A DNA stretch of 64,000 nt from Arthrobacter ulcerisalmonis (GCF_900609065.1 NZ_UXAU01000019.1:1-64000); one strand, 5' to 3'; shown: positions 18,424 to 27,403, numbered from the stretch's first letter. Translations and numbers: made by a program. The notes: generated by a model not told the origin, from the letters alone.

Positions 18424-19307
18424 CGGAGGAAGTCCATCAGACTGGGCTGCAGGACGCGGGCGGTGGCCGCCAGCGCTGCCTGGTAGTTGTTTTCCTGCAC
18501 CTTGAGGTTGAGGATCATGGCTCCCAAGTCCTCCTGCTCAAGTCCTGTCCGCTGGGTTTCCAAGCGGCCCTCCAATTCTGTGTTTGCCTGCCCCACCAGT
18601 TCCAATCGAGCCTGCCGAGTACCCAGCTCGGCGCGGGCGGCAACTGTGGTGCTGATTTTGCTGTCCACTGCTGCCACCTGAGAGGTTACTTCGGAGCCTG
18701 CCCGGATGGCAGTGGCAATGTTGCCGAGCAGTGCGAACGTTGACGTGGCGCCCTGGCCGAAAATTCCGGCTCCATCAAGGTCCACCCTGATGGTGCTGCC
18801 CGCGCCAATTCGGCGTTCCACCGAACTCCCGGCCGTGCCGTTGTACACCGGCGGGTTCCCTGGGCTGTAGGCGGCGCCGGCATCGGAGTTCCCGGCGAAC
18901 AGGTTCCGGCCCGCGTACTGGCTGTTGGCCACCCGCAGCAGCTCCACGTTGAGTGACTCGATTTCCGCCGCGAGGGCTTCCCTGGCCGCAGGATTGAGCG
19001 AGCCGTTGCCTGCCTGGAAGGCCAGGTCCCGCACCTTGTTCAGCGTGTTGGTGGCCTGCTCCAAGGCGGAGTCGCCCAGCGCAACCCACGCGCCGGCGTC
19101 GTCGATGTTCCGGCCGTACTGGGCTGCAGCGGTCTGTAGTCCGCGCGTCTGCATGGCGCTCGCGATCGCTGCGGGATCGTCTGACGGGCGTGAAATCTTG
19201 GCCAACGAGGTTGCTTTATCGCGCGCCTCGGCCAGGCGTGCCTGATGTTCCTGCAGCCCGCGCTGGGCCGAGGTGGTCAGGGTGAGGTTGGTGATCCGAT
19301 TGATCAT
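18420..19307 (-). CDS. flgL: Flagellar hook-filament junction protein FlgL (HAP3)
   Basis: A 295-residue flagellin-like junction protein. It has the N-terminal helix domain (RITNLTLTTSAQRGLQEHQ and SRPSDDPAAIASAM) and a C-terminal coiled-coil pair as in flagellins (VQENNYQAALAATARVLQPS). It joins FlgK to the filament. It begins 2 bp after the flgK stop and overlaps fliW, so the four genes form one operon. The length is typical for Gram-positive FlgL. Confidence 0.94.
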   Translation of the reverse strand: MINRITNLTLTTSAQRGLQEHQARLAEARDKATSLAKISRPSDDPAAIASAMQTRGLQTAAAQYGRNIDDAGAWVALGDSALEQATNTLNKVRDLAFQAGNGSLNPAAREALAAEIESLNVELLRVANSQYAGRNLFAGNSDAGAAYSPGNPPVYNGTAGSSVERRIGAGSTIRVDLDGAGIFGQGATSTFALLGNIATAIRAGSEVTSQVAAVDSKISTTVAARAELGTRQARLELVGQANTELEGRLETQRTGLEQEDLGAMILNLKVQENNYQAALAATARVLQPSLMDFLR

Positions 19308-19309
19308 GG

Positions 19310-20722
19310 TCAGCGGCCCACCAGTCCGGTGCGGTTAATCAGAACATCGAGCGCCTCGTCGACGGCGGTCATCACCCGGGCAGCCGCTTGGTAGGCATGC
19401 TGGTTGCTGAGGAGGCTGATGTTTTCCTCGTCGAGGCTGACGGAGGCGGACGAATCCCGTGCGCCAGCTGCCGAGACCTGCGCGGCCGAGGCAAGGGCGT
19501 CCTGCTGGAGAGCTGTTCTCGCTGCAACGCCGATACCGGACACGATGGCCTGCCAGCCGGCGTCGGGCGAGCCGCTACCTACGCCCAATTGCGCAATGGC
19601 GTCTGCGCGGCTGCTGTCCAGGGTGCCGCCGCCGGGGGTCCCGGTGGCGATTCCTGCGACGCTTTGCGGAACCACGGATACGGTGCCGGTGGCCGAGATG
19701 CTGAAGAAGTCTCCGGTGGCCGCGCCCGTGGCGGATTGACCGCCGCCGTGGAGGGCGTTGACGCGGGCGGCGAGGTCCTGGGCGAAGCTGGCGTACGACG
19801 TCGACACTTCAGCAAGGATTCCACCGGCACCATTGGCGGCAGGCGCCAGAGTCGTCAGGACGCCGGCGATCTGCCCACCAACGCCAACAGCGATTCCCGG
19901 CCGATCCGCCCACTCCACGCGCACGGCAGCCCCTGACGCCAAGGCGCCGCCCATAGTGGAAGGGCCGGACAACACCAGCTGCTGGGCTGAGGTGCCGTCC
20001 ACCAGCGCGTTTCCGTCCACGAAGACGTTGATGGTGCCATCCGGAAGTTCCTTGACGGTTCCACCTGAAAGCCGTGCGAGCGTCTCCGTGAGGATGGCCC
20101 TGGCATCGATCAGTTCATTGGCCGCGCCACCGGAGTTGAGGATCGACCTGATGGCTGCGTTGGATTCCGCGACCTGCGCGGCCGTGCTGTTGATGGCGGA
20201 CACGGTGGCTTCAGCCTGGCTGCGGCTGGTACTCCACTGGCCCGAGAGGGCGGTTTGAGCCGTGTTGATGGTGGTAGCCAGGGCATTCCCGGCCTCCAAC
20301 AGCACCGCGCCCGCCGCGGCATCGCCCGGTTTGTTGGCTGCACCCTGCCAAGCGGCCCAATAGGCTTGCAGGCCCGCGGAAATTCCTGACTTGCCAGGCT
20401 CCTGGAGGATGTCCTCCACGCCACGGAGGGCTTGGGCCCTGGCGGCAGTGAAACCGGCCTGGGCCACCGCGGTGCGGACGCCGCCGTCCAGGAAATCGCT
20501 GCCCAGGCGCCCGATCCTGTCCACGGACACGCCCTGACCCACCAGTGGTGCGCCACCGCTGAAAAGGCGTTGGGCGGGAGCTGCCACAGACGAAAGATCG
20601 ACGCGCTGGCGGGTATAGCCGGCGGTGGTGGCGTTGGCGATGTTGTTGCCGGCCACCGCAATGCCTTGTTGGGCGGCGGTGAGTCCGCGGAACGCGGTGT
20701 TGAGTGCGCCGAAGGTGCTCAT
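19310..20722 (-). CDS. flgK: Flagellar hook-associated protein FlgK (HAP1)
   Basis: A 470-residue hook-associated protein. The N-terminal rod-family motif LTAAQQGIAVAGNNIANATT and TAGYTRQRVDL are clear. The C-terminus carries the family end SLDEENISLLSNQHAYQAAA and ALDVLINRTG. The ATG at 20722 opens MSTFGALNTAFRGL; the frame further upstream is not conserved in type. It sits 7 bp after flgN, its probable chaperone, and just before flgL. Confidence 0.95.
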   Translation of the reverse strand: MSTFGALNTAFRGLTAAQQGIAVAGNNIANATTAGYTRQRVDLSSVAAPAQRLFSGGAPLVGQGVSVDRIGRLGSDFLDGGVRTAVAQAGFTAARAQALRGVEDILQEPGKSGISAGLQAYWAAWQGAANKPGDAAAGAVLLEAGNALATTINTAQTALSGQWSTSRSQAEATVSAINSTAAQVAESNAAIRSILNSGGAANELIDARAILTETLARLSGGTVKELPDGTINVFVDGNALVDGTSAQQLVLSGPSTMGGALASGAAVRVEWADRPGIAVGVGGQIAGVLTTLAPAANGAGGILAEVSTSYASFAQDLAARVNALHGGGQSATGAATGDFFSISATGTVSVVPQSVAGIATGTPGGGTLDSSRADAIAQLGVGSGSPDAGWQAIVSGIGVAARTALQQDALASAAQVSAAGARDSSASVSLDEENISLLSNQHAYQAAARVMTAVDEALDVLINRTGLVGR

Positions 20723-20729
20723 GGGGTCC

Positions 20730-21212
20730 TTAGAACTGCCTGTCGAAGAGCTGCGAGCCGTTGTCCGCATCGGTTTTGCCGTGGGAGTCGTAAGTCCCCG
20801 TGGTGGGGCGCATATCTGCCAACGTTTCCTGGGTGGAGCGGACCGCCGCCCGCAGGAATTGTGCGTTTGCGTCCCTGAGGTCCTTGATGAGGGCTGCCTG
20901 CCTGGTCAGCGCGGCCAAGTGGGCGGAAAGGATCTCCGCCCACGGACCTTCTGGGGCCGCCGCAATCAATTGGGTGAGGGTGGCATCTGGCGGGAGCTCC
21001 CACGAACGGGCGACGGCGGCAGCCTCCACCGTGCGAGCCAGGCTCGCCTGCGAAAGCCGGTCCAGTACCTGTTCAACCTCTTTGGTTCCGTGCGGCAGCC
21101 ACTGCGACTTACCGGAGGTCAGGATGAGCTGCTCTTCTTCGAGCTTGAAGGTCAGGATGTCGAGGAGTTCACGTTCCCGCCACAGGAGGGCTGACAGTTC
21201 GTGGATAGCCAT
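20730..21212 (-). CDS. flgN: Flagellar chaperone FlgN
   Basis: A 160-residue helical protein, first in the flgN-flgK-flgL-fliW operon. FlgN binds FlgK and FlgL before export. The leucine-rich, heptad-like helices (LLWRERELLDILTFKLEEE) and the position directly before flgK support the call. A FliA-type promoter lies at 21296-21322. A paralogue is at 59008-59526, with shared blocks AAVA-x-W-x-x-PP and A-x-x-G-x-W-x-x-x-L-x-x-HLA-x-L. Confidence 0.85.
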   Translation of the reverse strand: MAIHELSALLWRERELLDILTFKLEEEQLILTSGKSQWLPHGTKEVEQVLDRLSQASLARTVEAAAVARSWELPPDATLTQLIAAAPEGPWAEILSAHLAALTRQAALIKDLRDANAQFLRAAVRSTQETLADMRPTTGTYDSHGKTDADNGSQLFDRQF

Positions 21213-21295
21213 GAGTAAGACGGGTCCTTAGGGAAAGTGGAGTGCGGGTTGGTCGTGCCGGGCGCCAGGCCACGGACAGCTGCGTTCCCTCCGAA

Positions 21296-21322
21296 CTATC
21301 GGCCACCTCATGGTCATCGTTA
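21296..21322 (-). promoter_or_regulatory. FliA (sigma-28) type promoter of flgN-flgK-flgL-fliW
   Basis: Minus strand: TAACGATG, exactly 11 bp, then GCCGATAG. The -10 box differs from the classical GCCGATAA at one base. Its end is 84 bp from the flgN start. Confidence 0.8.
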
Positions 21323-21369
21323 GGTGACAGGCATGGGAGTTGGCTTGCAAAAATGTTCAGCGTTTTCCC

Positions 21370-21396
21370 TTACCGGCATCCCCGGGACGGCGATAG
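21370..21396 (+). promoter_or_regulatory. FliA (sigma-28) type promoter of fliC
   Basis: TTACCGGC, exactly 11 bp, then GGCGATAG. The -10 box has two differences from GCCGATAA. Spacing and box order match the other three sites in the window. The predicted leader to the fliC ATG is about 55 nt. Confidence 0.65.
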
Positions 21397-21411
21397 CTAC
21401 CTGTGAGGGAC

Positions 21412-21450
21412 CACGGATGGACCCTCGCACCAGTCCCAACTCACGGAGGA
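21412..21450 (+). promoter_or_regulatory. Putative CsrA-binding sites in the fliC leader
   Basis: CACGGATGG (21412-21420) and CACGGAGGA (21442-21450), 30 nt apart. Both contain the core GGA that CsrA recognises, and the second covers the ribosome-binding site. The arrangement resembles the hag leader of Bacillus subtilis. CsrA and FliW are both encoded in the window. Confidence 0.5.
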
Positions 21451-21457
21451 AAACACC

Positions 21458-22306
21458 ATGGGAATGCAGATCAACACCAACCTCGCGGCCAACAACACGT
21501 ACCGCACCCTGAACAACACGCAGAACGATCTGTCCAAGTCACTGGAGAAGCTTTCCAGCGGCATGCGGATCAACCGCGCCGGCGACGACGCAGCAGGCCT
21601 GGCAATCTCCGAGGGCCTGAAGTCACAGGCCAACGGCATGGGCGTTGCAGCCCGTAACGCCCAGGACGGCATCAGCGTCATCCAGACCGCTGAAGGCTCC
21701 CTGAGCGAAGTCCACACCATCCTGCAGCGCGTCCGTGACCTGGCCGTCCAGGCCGGTAACGACTCGAACAACGCTGATTCACGCAAGGCCATCGCCACCG
21801 AGGTGACCGCGCTCGGCGCTGAACTGACCCGTATTTCTGCGTCTTCGGAATTCAACGGAACCAACCTTCTTGGTGACAAGACGGCGGCGAACGCGAAGAC
21901 TTCTCTGACGTTCCAGGTTGGCGCGAACGGGACTGCGGCAGATCAGATCTCTGTGAACCTGACCGACGTCTCACTCATCGGCACGGCCGTCACCGGCCTG
22001 GCCACCGCTGGATTCGCTGATCCTGCTGCCGCGCTGACCACCATCGCTGCCCTGGACACGCAGATCAAGAATGTCTCCACCGCCCGCGCAGAACTCGGTG
22101 CAAGCCAGAACCGCTTCGAGAGTGTTGTCCGCAACCTGCAGGTCTCCAAGGAGAACCTGACGGCTGCAAACTCCCGCATCCGCGACACGGACATGGCTGA
22201 GGAAATGGTGAAGTTCACCAAGAACAACATCCTGTCCCAGGCCGGTACCGCCATGCTGGCACAGGCCAACCAGTCCAGCCAGGGCGTTCTGCAGCTCCTG
22301 CGCTAA
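21458..22306 (+). CDS. fliC: Flagellin
   Basis: A 282-residue flagellin, the filament subunit. The conserved D0/D1 ends are complete: MGMQINTNLAANNTYRTL at the N-terminus, with SSGMRINRAGDDAAGLAISE, and DTDMAEEMVKFTKNNILSQA near the C-terminus, ending QGVLQLLR. The variable middle is short, so the filament should be thin with little surface domain. GGAGG at 21445-21449 gives the start. Divergent FliA-type promoters separate it from flgN. It is followed by a 17-bp hairpin at 22357. Confidence 0.97.
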   Translation: MGMQINTNLAANNTYRTLNNTQNDLSKSLEKLSSGMRINRAGDDAAGLAISEGLKSQANGMGVAARNAQDGISVIQTAEGSLSEVHTILQRVRDLAVQAGNDSNNADSRKAIATEVTALGAELTRISASSEFNGTNLLGDKTAANAKTSLTFQVGANGTAADQISVNLTDVSLIGTAVTGLATAGFADPAAALTTIAALDTQIKNVSTARAELGASQNRFESVVRNLQVSKENLTAANSRIRDTDMAEEMVKFTKNNILSQAGTAMLAQANQSSQGVLQLLR

Positions 22307-22356
22307 ATCCTGGCCGGTATTAGCTGGCAGCTTCATCGCAGTACAGCATGACCAAT

Positions 22357-22391
22357 GGAACCGGGTGGTGGACTGTCCACCGCCCGGTTCC
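22357..22391 (+). terminator. Hairpin terminator after fliC
   Basis: A 17-bp stem (GGAACCGGGTGGTGGAC with GTCCACCGCCCGGTTCC, one G-T pair). The two arms are separated by one base, so the top pairs would open to form the loop. No T run follows, as is common in high-GC bacteria. It would limit read-through of the abundant fliC mRNA into fliD. Confidence 0.65.
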
Positions 22392-22459
22392 TGCCATCTG
22401 GCCCATTCTGTTGCCAGGAACCAGAATCACCACGCCACCGGCGGCAAGGAGCAGTAACC

Positions 22460-23767
22460 GTGGGAATCACACTGGACGGACTCTCCAGCGGACTCGATAC
22501 GACAGCGCTGATTTCCTCGTTCCTGCAAGTAGAAGCTATTCCGCAGACCCAGTTGAAGACCAAGTCTGCTGGTATCCAAACCTTCATTTCGGCCCTGCAG
22601 GGGCTCAACACCAAGGTGGCGTCCCTGGCCACGCAAGCCTCGGCACTGGCCAAGCCGGACGCCATGAGCCCGCTGGCCGTGAGCACCGGAACGGAAAAGG
22701 TCTCCGCTGCCGTCACCGCAGGAGCCAGTGCAGGCAGCATCGACTTTTCGGTGACTCGCTTGGCCCAGACCCAAGTCTCCGTCTCCGCGCCCCTATCGGC
22801 GTGGCCGGACTCCGCCCTGACCATCACCACGGGCAGTACGTCCGTCACCGTCACCCCGGCGTCGTCCAGCCTGGACGACGTGGTGAAGGCAATCAACGCC
22901 TCCGAAGCCGGCGTGACAGCCTCCCGTGTGGCCGTAGGGGATGGGCAATACCGGCTGCAGCTCACCGCGAAAACGTCCGGATCGGCAGCAGGATTCACTG
23001 TCTCCGGAACCGCTGCCACCTTTACTACCGCCAAGACCGCCCAGGACGCAGAACTGACACTGTGGGCAGGATCGGCGGCGCAACAGACCATCACCTCCGC
23101 CACCAATACGTTTGCCGAGCTTGTTCCCGGTGTGGCCGTAACCCTCAAAGGCATCCCCACGGAGCCCGTCACGCTGGCCGTGGCGCGCGATGACGCCAAA
23201 GCCACCAAATCGGCGTCGGACCTGGTGGCCGGCGTCAACGACATCCTGGCACTGATCGCCAGCCGCAGCGCTGTGAATACCTCCAGTTCCAGCGTCAGCG
23301 GCGGGCTCTTCACTGGCGAAAGCGTGGTGCGCGAGGTGAACCAAAAGATCCTGTCCGCGGCTTCACTCCCGGTGGGCACACCGCCGCGCTCGCCGTCGGA
23401 AATCGGCATCAGCATCACCCGCTCCGGCACCATGGAATTCGACGACAAAAAGTTCGCCGCAGCATTGGCCGCCGACCCCGTGGGAGTGGGCGCCAAGGTC
23501 CAGGAGTTGGCCAGCCGGATCGCCACGGCTGCCACGGCGGCCTCGGACAAGTACGACGGCGCACTCACCACCGCGATCACTGGCCAGCAGGGCCAGGTCA
23601 AGGAGTTGGGGCAGCGGATTCTCGACTGGGACCTTCGCCTGGCGTCCCGGAAGGAATCACTGCAACGTACCTACACCGCCCTTGAGGTGGCGCTGAGCAA
23701 CATGAAGTCCCAGGAAACCTGGTTGGCCTCGCAGATCAACGGACTCTCGTCAGGAAGCTCCTCATGA
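22460..23767 (+). CDS. fliD: Flagellar filament cap FliD (HAP2)
   Basis: A 435-residue capping protein that guides flagellin folding at the tip. The N-terminus GITLDGLSSGLDTTALI is typical of FliD, the middle has the beta-rich Ala/Thr domains, and the C-terminal coiled coil (LASRKESLQRTYTALEVAL, then SQETWLASQIN) matches the family. The GTG at 22460 follows AAGGAG. The stop overlaps the fliS start by 4 bp (ATGA). Confidence 0.94.
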   Translation: MGITLDGLSSGLDTTALISSFLQVEAIPQTQLKTKSAGIQTFISALQGLNTKVASLATQASALAKPDAMSPLAVSTGTEKVSAAVTAGASAGSIDFSVTRLAQTQVSVSAPLSAWPDSALTITTGSTSVTVTPASSSLDDVVKAINASEAGVTASRVAVGDGQYRLQLTAKTSGSAAGFTVSGTAATFTTAKTAQDAELTLWAGSAAQQTITSATNTFAELVPGVAVTLKGIPTEPVTLAVARDDAKATKSASDLVAGVNDILALIASRSAVNTSSSSVSGGLFTGESVVREVNQKILSAASLPVGTPPRSPSEIGISITRSGTMEFDDKKFAAALAADPVGVGAKVQELASRIATAATAASDKYDGALTTAITGQQGQVKELGQRILDWDLRLASRKESLQRTYTALEVALSNMKSQETWLASQINGLSSGSSS

Positions 23768-24270
23768 CCTCTTTCACCACGCCCATCGACCAAGGCGCAG
23801 CCCTGCGGTCCCGCTACCTTGCAGATTCCGTGCACTCGGCCTCGCCGGCCCGGCTTCTCACCATGCTCTACGACCGGTTGCTGCTGGACCTCAACCGGGC
23901 CGAAACGGCGCAGGAAAATGCGGACTGGAACGCGGCGTCCGAACAACTGCTGCACGCGCAAGCCATAGTCACGGAACTCACCACATCGCTGAACGTCGGT
24001 GTGTGGGACGGCGCCGACGGGCTGCTGGGGCTGTACAACTACGTTTCGACTGCCTTGATCAACGCTAATATCCGCAAGGATCCTGCGTTGACCCGGGAAG
24101 CTATCACCCTACTGGAGCCCCTGCGGCAGGCCTGGCACGAGGCAGCGTCTGGACTGCCAGCCGCTGGCGCGCCCGTTACGGGTGCGCCAGCTCCGGCTCG
24201 GGGCTTTGCAGCGGCCGCCGCCTGGCAGCAGCCGGGAACAATGAGTGGATCCAGTCTTGGCGTCGGCTGA
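23764..24270 (+). CDS. fliS: Flagellin export chaperone FliS
   Basis: A 168-residue FliS. The core four-helix region is recognisable by SPARLLTMLYDRLLLDLNRAE and by the VWDGADGLLGLYNYVSTALI block. It keeps flagellin unfolded and hands it to the export gate. It is longer than usual because of an Ala/Pro/Gly-rich C-terminal tail after about residue 130. It is coupled to fliD and overlaps the next gene by 26 bp. Confidence 0.92.
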   Translation: MTSFTTPIDQGAALRSRYLADSVHSASPARLLTMLYDRLLLDLNRAETAQENADWNAASEQLLHAQAIVTELTTSLNVGVWDGADGLLGLYNYVSTALINANIRKDPALTREAITLLEPLRQAWHEAASGLPAAGAPVTGAPAPARGFAAAAAWQQPGTMSGSSLGVG

Positions 24271-24589
24271 AAACCTGGTGGCGTGGACGGCAGCCCTTGA
24301 CCGACTCGACGCGGGATTGCTGGCTGCCGGGTCGTTGCTCACTGGCCCGCCGCCGTCGGCCGCTGACCAAGCACCGCAGCCCTTGGTGCTGTGGGAGCCG
24401 CCAACTCTCTCCGGGTCGCTGCCTGCAGAACTGGCCGAGCGGGCAGCCTCGCTGTTGGCTGCGCAGCGCGTCCTGATCGGTCACTTGCAGCATGCCAGCG
24501 TGGAAGCGAAGCGGCAACTGCAGGCTGTGGCGGCGATTCCCGCCCCACTGAAGACCGGGGGCGCTGTGTACCTGGACGTCAACGGCTAG
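24245..24589 (+). CDS. Small helical protein after fliS, possibly FliT-like
   Basis: A 114-residue, helical, Leu/Ala-rich protein. It lies in the position where many clusters have fliT, the chaperone for FliD. Sequence identity to FliT cannot be claimed by eye. The start is uncertain: GTG at 24245 overlaps the end of fliS, and a TTG at 24257 is possible. It should be in the fliD-fliS operon. Confidence 0.55.
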   Translation: MDPVLASAENLVAWTAALDRLDAGLLAAGSLLTGPPPSAADQAPQPLVLWEPPTLSGSLPAELAERAASLLAAQRVLIGHLQHASVEAKRQLQAVAAIPAPLKTGGAVYLDVNG

Positions 24590-24624
24590 CAGAGCGAAAC
24601 TGCCGTGGGCGCAGGGATGGCCCG

Positions 24625-24834
24625 TCAGGCGACGCTGCGGAAGCGCGGCCCGCTGTACCCGTCGCGGACCACGTGTTCGGTGAACATGGCCAGCGGGCGC
24701 ACCCAGAAGCCGTAATCGCCGTACAGCTGCCGGTAGTAAACGAAATACTCTTCCGTCTCGCTGTGCCTGCCCACTCCGACAACCTCGTAGCGTGCCCCTT
24801 TGAAGTGTTCGTAGATTCCCGGCTCAATCGTCAT
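24625..24834 (-). CDS. DUF1653 domain-containing protein
   Basis: A 69-residue small domain protein of the DUF1653 family: IEPGIYEHFKGARYEVVGV, HSETEEYFVYYRQLYG, FWVRPLAMFTE and V...G..GPRF follow the family pattern over its whole length. The function is unknown. The ATG at 24834 gives the family's usual start; a longer frame adds an unrelated leader. It faces the fliD operon tail to tail. Confidence 0.85.
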   Translation of the reverse strand: MTIEPGIYEHFKGARYEVVGVGRHSETEEYFVYYRQLYGDYGFWVRPLAMFTEHVVRDGYSGPRFRSVA

Positions 24835-24998
24835 GCCTGAAGAGTAGCCGCCCCAGCCCGAAAGGGGCGCCTCGTCGATAGGTGGTAGCCCCACTCAGCG
24901 TCAATTGGTCTTGCCAATGTTAGTCTCGGAGAGCCTCGGCAATCTCCGCAACGGGTCCTGACCCCGTGATCCATAACAGACCATAAGGAGCTGACGCA

Positions 24999-25586
24999 GT
25001 GCCTGATATTGCTTGGACCGAGGGGACCTGGACGACCGAACCCGTCCTCGCCAAGATTGCCGACGACGGTATGCGGGTGACTGCCGTCGAGGCGAGCGAC
25101 GCCTGGCGAATCACCTCGTACGGATTCATTCACGACACCGAACACGCACTCCTGGCCCCTTTCGAGCAGGACACTGCCGTTGAGGTTTCCTTCCACCTCA
25201 ATTTCTCGGCTCAGTTCGACCAGGCGGGCATCTTCGTGCGTGTTGATGACACCACGTGGACAAAGGCCGGCGTTGAGTGGAGCGACGGCGAGGAAAGCCT
25301 CGGCGCCGTGGTGACCCGTGGCGTGTCCGACTGGTCCCTTTCCCCGGTCCCCGGCTGGGCCGGGCGGCTCGTCACGGTACGAGCCAGCAGGTTCGGCGAC
25401 GCGCTGACGATCCGGGCGCGGGTGGATCACGAGCCGTGGCGCCTGGTACGAGTAGCGCCGCTCGACCCCGAAGCTATCGTCACTGCGGGGCCATTCTGCT
25501 GCGCCCCAACGCGCGGGGACCTCACCGTGCACTTCACATCGTGGCGTACCACTGCCGCGGACCAGGGCCTGCACACAGAGGTGTAG
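24999..25586 (+). CDS. DUF1349 domain-containing protein
   Basis: A 195-residue cytoplasmic protein with the concanavalin-like beta-sandwich of DUF1349. The landmarks are FHLNFSAQFDQAGIFVRVDD, WTKAGVEWSDG, L.AVVTRG.SDWS and GPFCCAPTRGDLTVHF. Some homologues are annotated as regulators of a yeast enolase-like protein, but no enzymatic role is proven. The GTG at 24999 follows AAGGAG. It is convergent with the GNAT gene. Confidence 0.85.
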   Translation: MPDIAWTEGTWTTEPVLAKIADDGMRVTAVEASDAWRITSYGFIHDTEHALLAPFEQDTAVEVSFHLNFSAQFDQAGIFVRVDDTTWTKAGVEWSDGEESLGAVVTRGVSDWSLSPVPGWAGRLVTVRASRFGDALTIRARVDHEPWRLVRVAPLDPEAIVTAGPFCCAPTRGDLTVHFTSWRTTAADQGLHTEV

Positions 25587-25611
25587 GCGTCCGCTTTGAT
25601 GTGGCCCAAGG

Positions 25612-26160
25612 TTACAGGTGGTTGTGGAGGATCACCTGGTAGAGGTTGTGATCTTGCCAGCGTCCCGCGATGTGCAGGTATTTTGGCGCCATCCCGATCT
25701 GTTGGAACCCGGCCTTCGCCAGCACCCGTTGTGAGCCGGCATTGTGCAGGAGCGTGCTCGCCTCGATCCGGTGCAGCCCGAGTTGGTCGTGGGCCGTGCT
25801 GACAATCTCCTGAACTGCGGCGGAGGCGAGCCCGCGGCCCGCGTAACCGCCATCAACCCAGTAGCCCAGCCCCGCGCTTTGAAACGGACCCCGCACAATG
25901 CTGGCCACGTTGAACCGCCCCACGAGGGCATCGTTGGCAAACAAGCCGAAGGAGCATCCTTCACTGGCTTTTTCGGCAGCAAGGCGACGCATCAGATCTG
26001 CCCGCTGCCCTGCCTCGGTGAAGTATTCGTCCGGGCGCACCGGCTCCCATGGCGACAGGTATTCCCGATTGCGCACGTAGGCTGCGGCCATTGCTTGTTC
26101 ATCGCCTGATCGAAGCAGCCGCATGGTGATGCCGGGACTGAGCTGACGCGGTTCAAGCAC
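25612..26160 (-). CDS. GNAT acetyltransferase, RimJ/RimL type
   Basis: A 182-residue N-acetyltransferase. The acetyl-CoA loop is seen as GGYAGRGLASAAVQEIV, followed by the typical LHRIEASTLLHNAGSQRVLA and GFQQIG. It probably acetylates a ribosomal protein N-terminus or a small amine. The GTG at 26160 has GGAG upstream and overlaps the ROK gene by 8 bp, so it is co-transcribed with the ROK regulator. The extended frame further upstream lies inside the ROK gene and is rejected. Confidence 0.85.
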   Translation of the reverse strand: MLEPRQLSPGITMRLLRSGDEQAMAAAYVRNREYLSPWEPVRPDEYFTEAGQRADLMRRLAAEKASEGCSFGLFANDALVGRFNVASIVRGPFQSAGLGYWVDGGYAGRGLASAAVQEIVSTAHDQLGLHRIEASTLLHNAGSQRVLAKAGFQQIGMAPKYLHIAGRWQDHNLYQVILHNHL

Positions 26161-27364
26161 TGGGCAGCTCCGGGAGCCGCGGGTCAAAGGACAGCGGCTG
26201 ACTGCGGACCATCGAGAGTCCGCATTCCAGCGCGCCCAGCACCACGCCGTCGGCCCCCAAAGTGGAGGCCGCCAAGACGGGTGCAGGGGCCTCGAACGAT
26301 GTCGCGAGGAAGGCGGCCGCGCGCGTGAGAACGGGCTCCGCAGCTGCGGCAACCGCGCCAGCCACGATCACTTTCTCCACGTCCAGCAGGCTCGCCAACA
26401 CGTGGGCCACCCGGGCTAGCCGTTCGCCGAGTCGATCCACGATAGTCAATGCTGCTTTATCGCCAGCGGCTGCGGCGTCAAACACCTTCTCCGCCGACAA
26501 TTGCGCGCGGGGGATACCGGCCAGAATCGAACCCGGCGCCAGCGCCCCGGCCTTGCTGGCGGCGACGGCCCACTCCCGGCCCAGCAGGCCCAACCCATCG
26601 GCGGAGCCCACACCCTCAACAACGCCCAGGAGGCGCATCTCACCGGCGCCGCCCCGTGGCCCGCGCAGGAGCTTTCCGTCAACAACCAACCCGGCTCCGA
26701 AGCGTTCGCCGGAAAGCAGTGCTGCGAAAGTGCTCGCATCGGTGCCATGGGCCTGCTCGGCCAGCGCGGCCAGATTCGCGTCGTTGTCCACCACCGTGCG
26801 TCCGTAGTCCGCAAAAACTGTGGGGAAATCCGGGTTCATGTTGCCCCAGAACGCGGTACTTTCTGGCGATCGACCGAACTCGTCGACGGGGGCAGGGACT
26901 CCCACCACCACCAGAAAGATCTCCGCAGGCAGGACACCTGCCTCAGCCAGGGCGCCATCAACCGTGGCCCGCACAATCACGCGGCGGTCCTGGGCGTCTT
27001 CGGTGGCCAGAGTGTGGGCAGTGCGTGCCAGGATGGTGCCGCTCAGATCGGCGACGACGGCCGTCACCGTATGGTGCCCAGCGTCAACTGCGACGATGTG
27101 CCCCGCCTCAGCCCGCAGCCGGTATCGGCGCGCGGGCCTGCCCTTGCTGTACTCGCCGGCCTCGCGCGAATCGCCCATCTCTTCGATCCAGCCCTGGACA
27201 ACCAATTCGTCGCAGACACCCAGGACGGTGGAGCGGGTCAGACCTGTCGCAGCCATGGCATCGACGGCCCGGAATGCCTCGGCCTCGAGGGCGTAGCGGA
27301 CGATGGCGACCTTGTTCATTCTGCGGAGCAGCTGCGGCGACGTGGCAACGTCAGTTCTTTCCAT
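26153..27364 (-). CDS. ROK-family transcriptional repressor
   Basis: A 403-residue ROK regulator. It has an N-terminal winged helix (about residues 13-65, MAATGLTRSTVLGVCDELV), then a sugar-kinase-like domain (IVAVDAGHHTVTAVVADLSG; FGAGLVVDGKLLRG). The zinc motif CxCGxxGCxE of many ROK repressors is missing, so ligand or metal handling may differ. It is divergent from the sugar ABC operon, and a palindromic element lies at that operon's promoter (27404-27431). It likely senses a sugar or sugar phosphate and controls the transporter and the second GH13 gene. Confidence 0.88.
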   Translation of the reverse strand: MERTDVATSPQLLRRMNKVAIVRYALEAEAFRAVDAMAATGLTRSTVLGVCDELVVQGWIEEMGDSREAGEYSKGRPARRYRLRAEAGHIVAVDAGHHTVTAVVADLSGTILARTAHTLATEDAQDRRVIVRATVDGALAEAGVLPAEIFLVVVGVPAPVDEFGRSPESTAFWGNMNPDFPTVFADYGRTVVDNDANLAALAEQAHGTDASTFAALLSGERFGAGLVVDGKLLRGPRGGAGEMRLLGVVEGVGSADGLGLLGREWAVAASKAGALAPGSILAGIPRAQLSAEKVFDAAAAGDKAALTIVDRLGERLARVAHVLASLLDVEKVIVAGAVAAAAEPVLTRAAAFLATSFEAPAPVLAASTLGADGVVLGALECGLSMVRSQPLSFDPRLPELPSA

Positions 27365-27366
27365 CC

Positions 27367-27395
27367 CTTGACCTTATCCTCGGCCTGGTGCAATA
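27367..27395 (+). promoter_or_regulatory. Promoter of the sugar ABC-GH13 operon
   Basis: TTGACC (27367-27372), 17 bp, CAATAT (27390-27395). Transcription would begin near 27402, directly ahead of the palindromic element at 27404. Confidence 0.65.
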
Positions 27396-27403
27396 TTAGT
27401 TCA

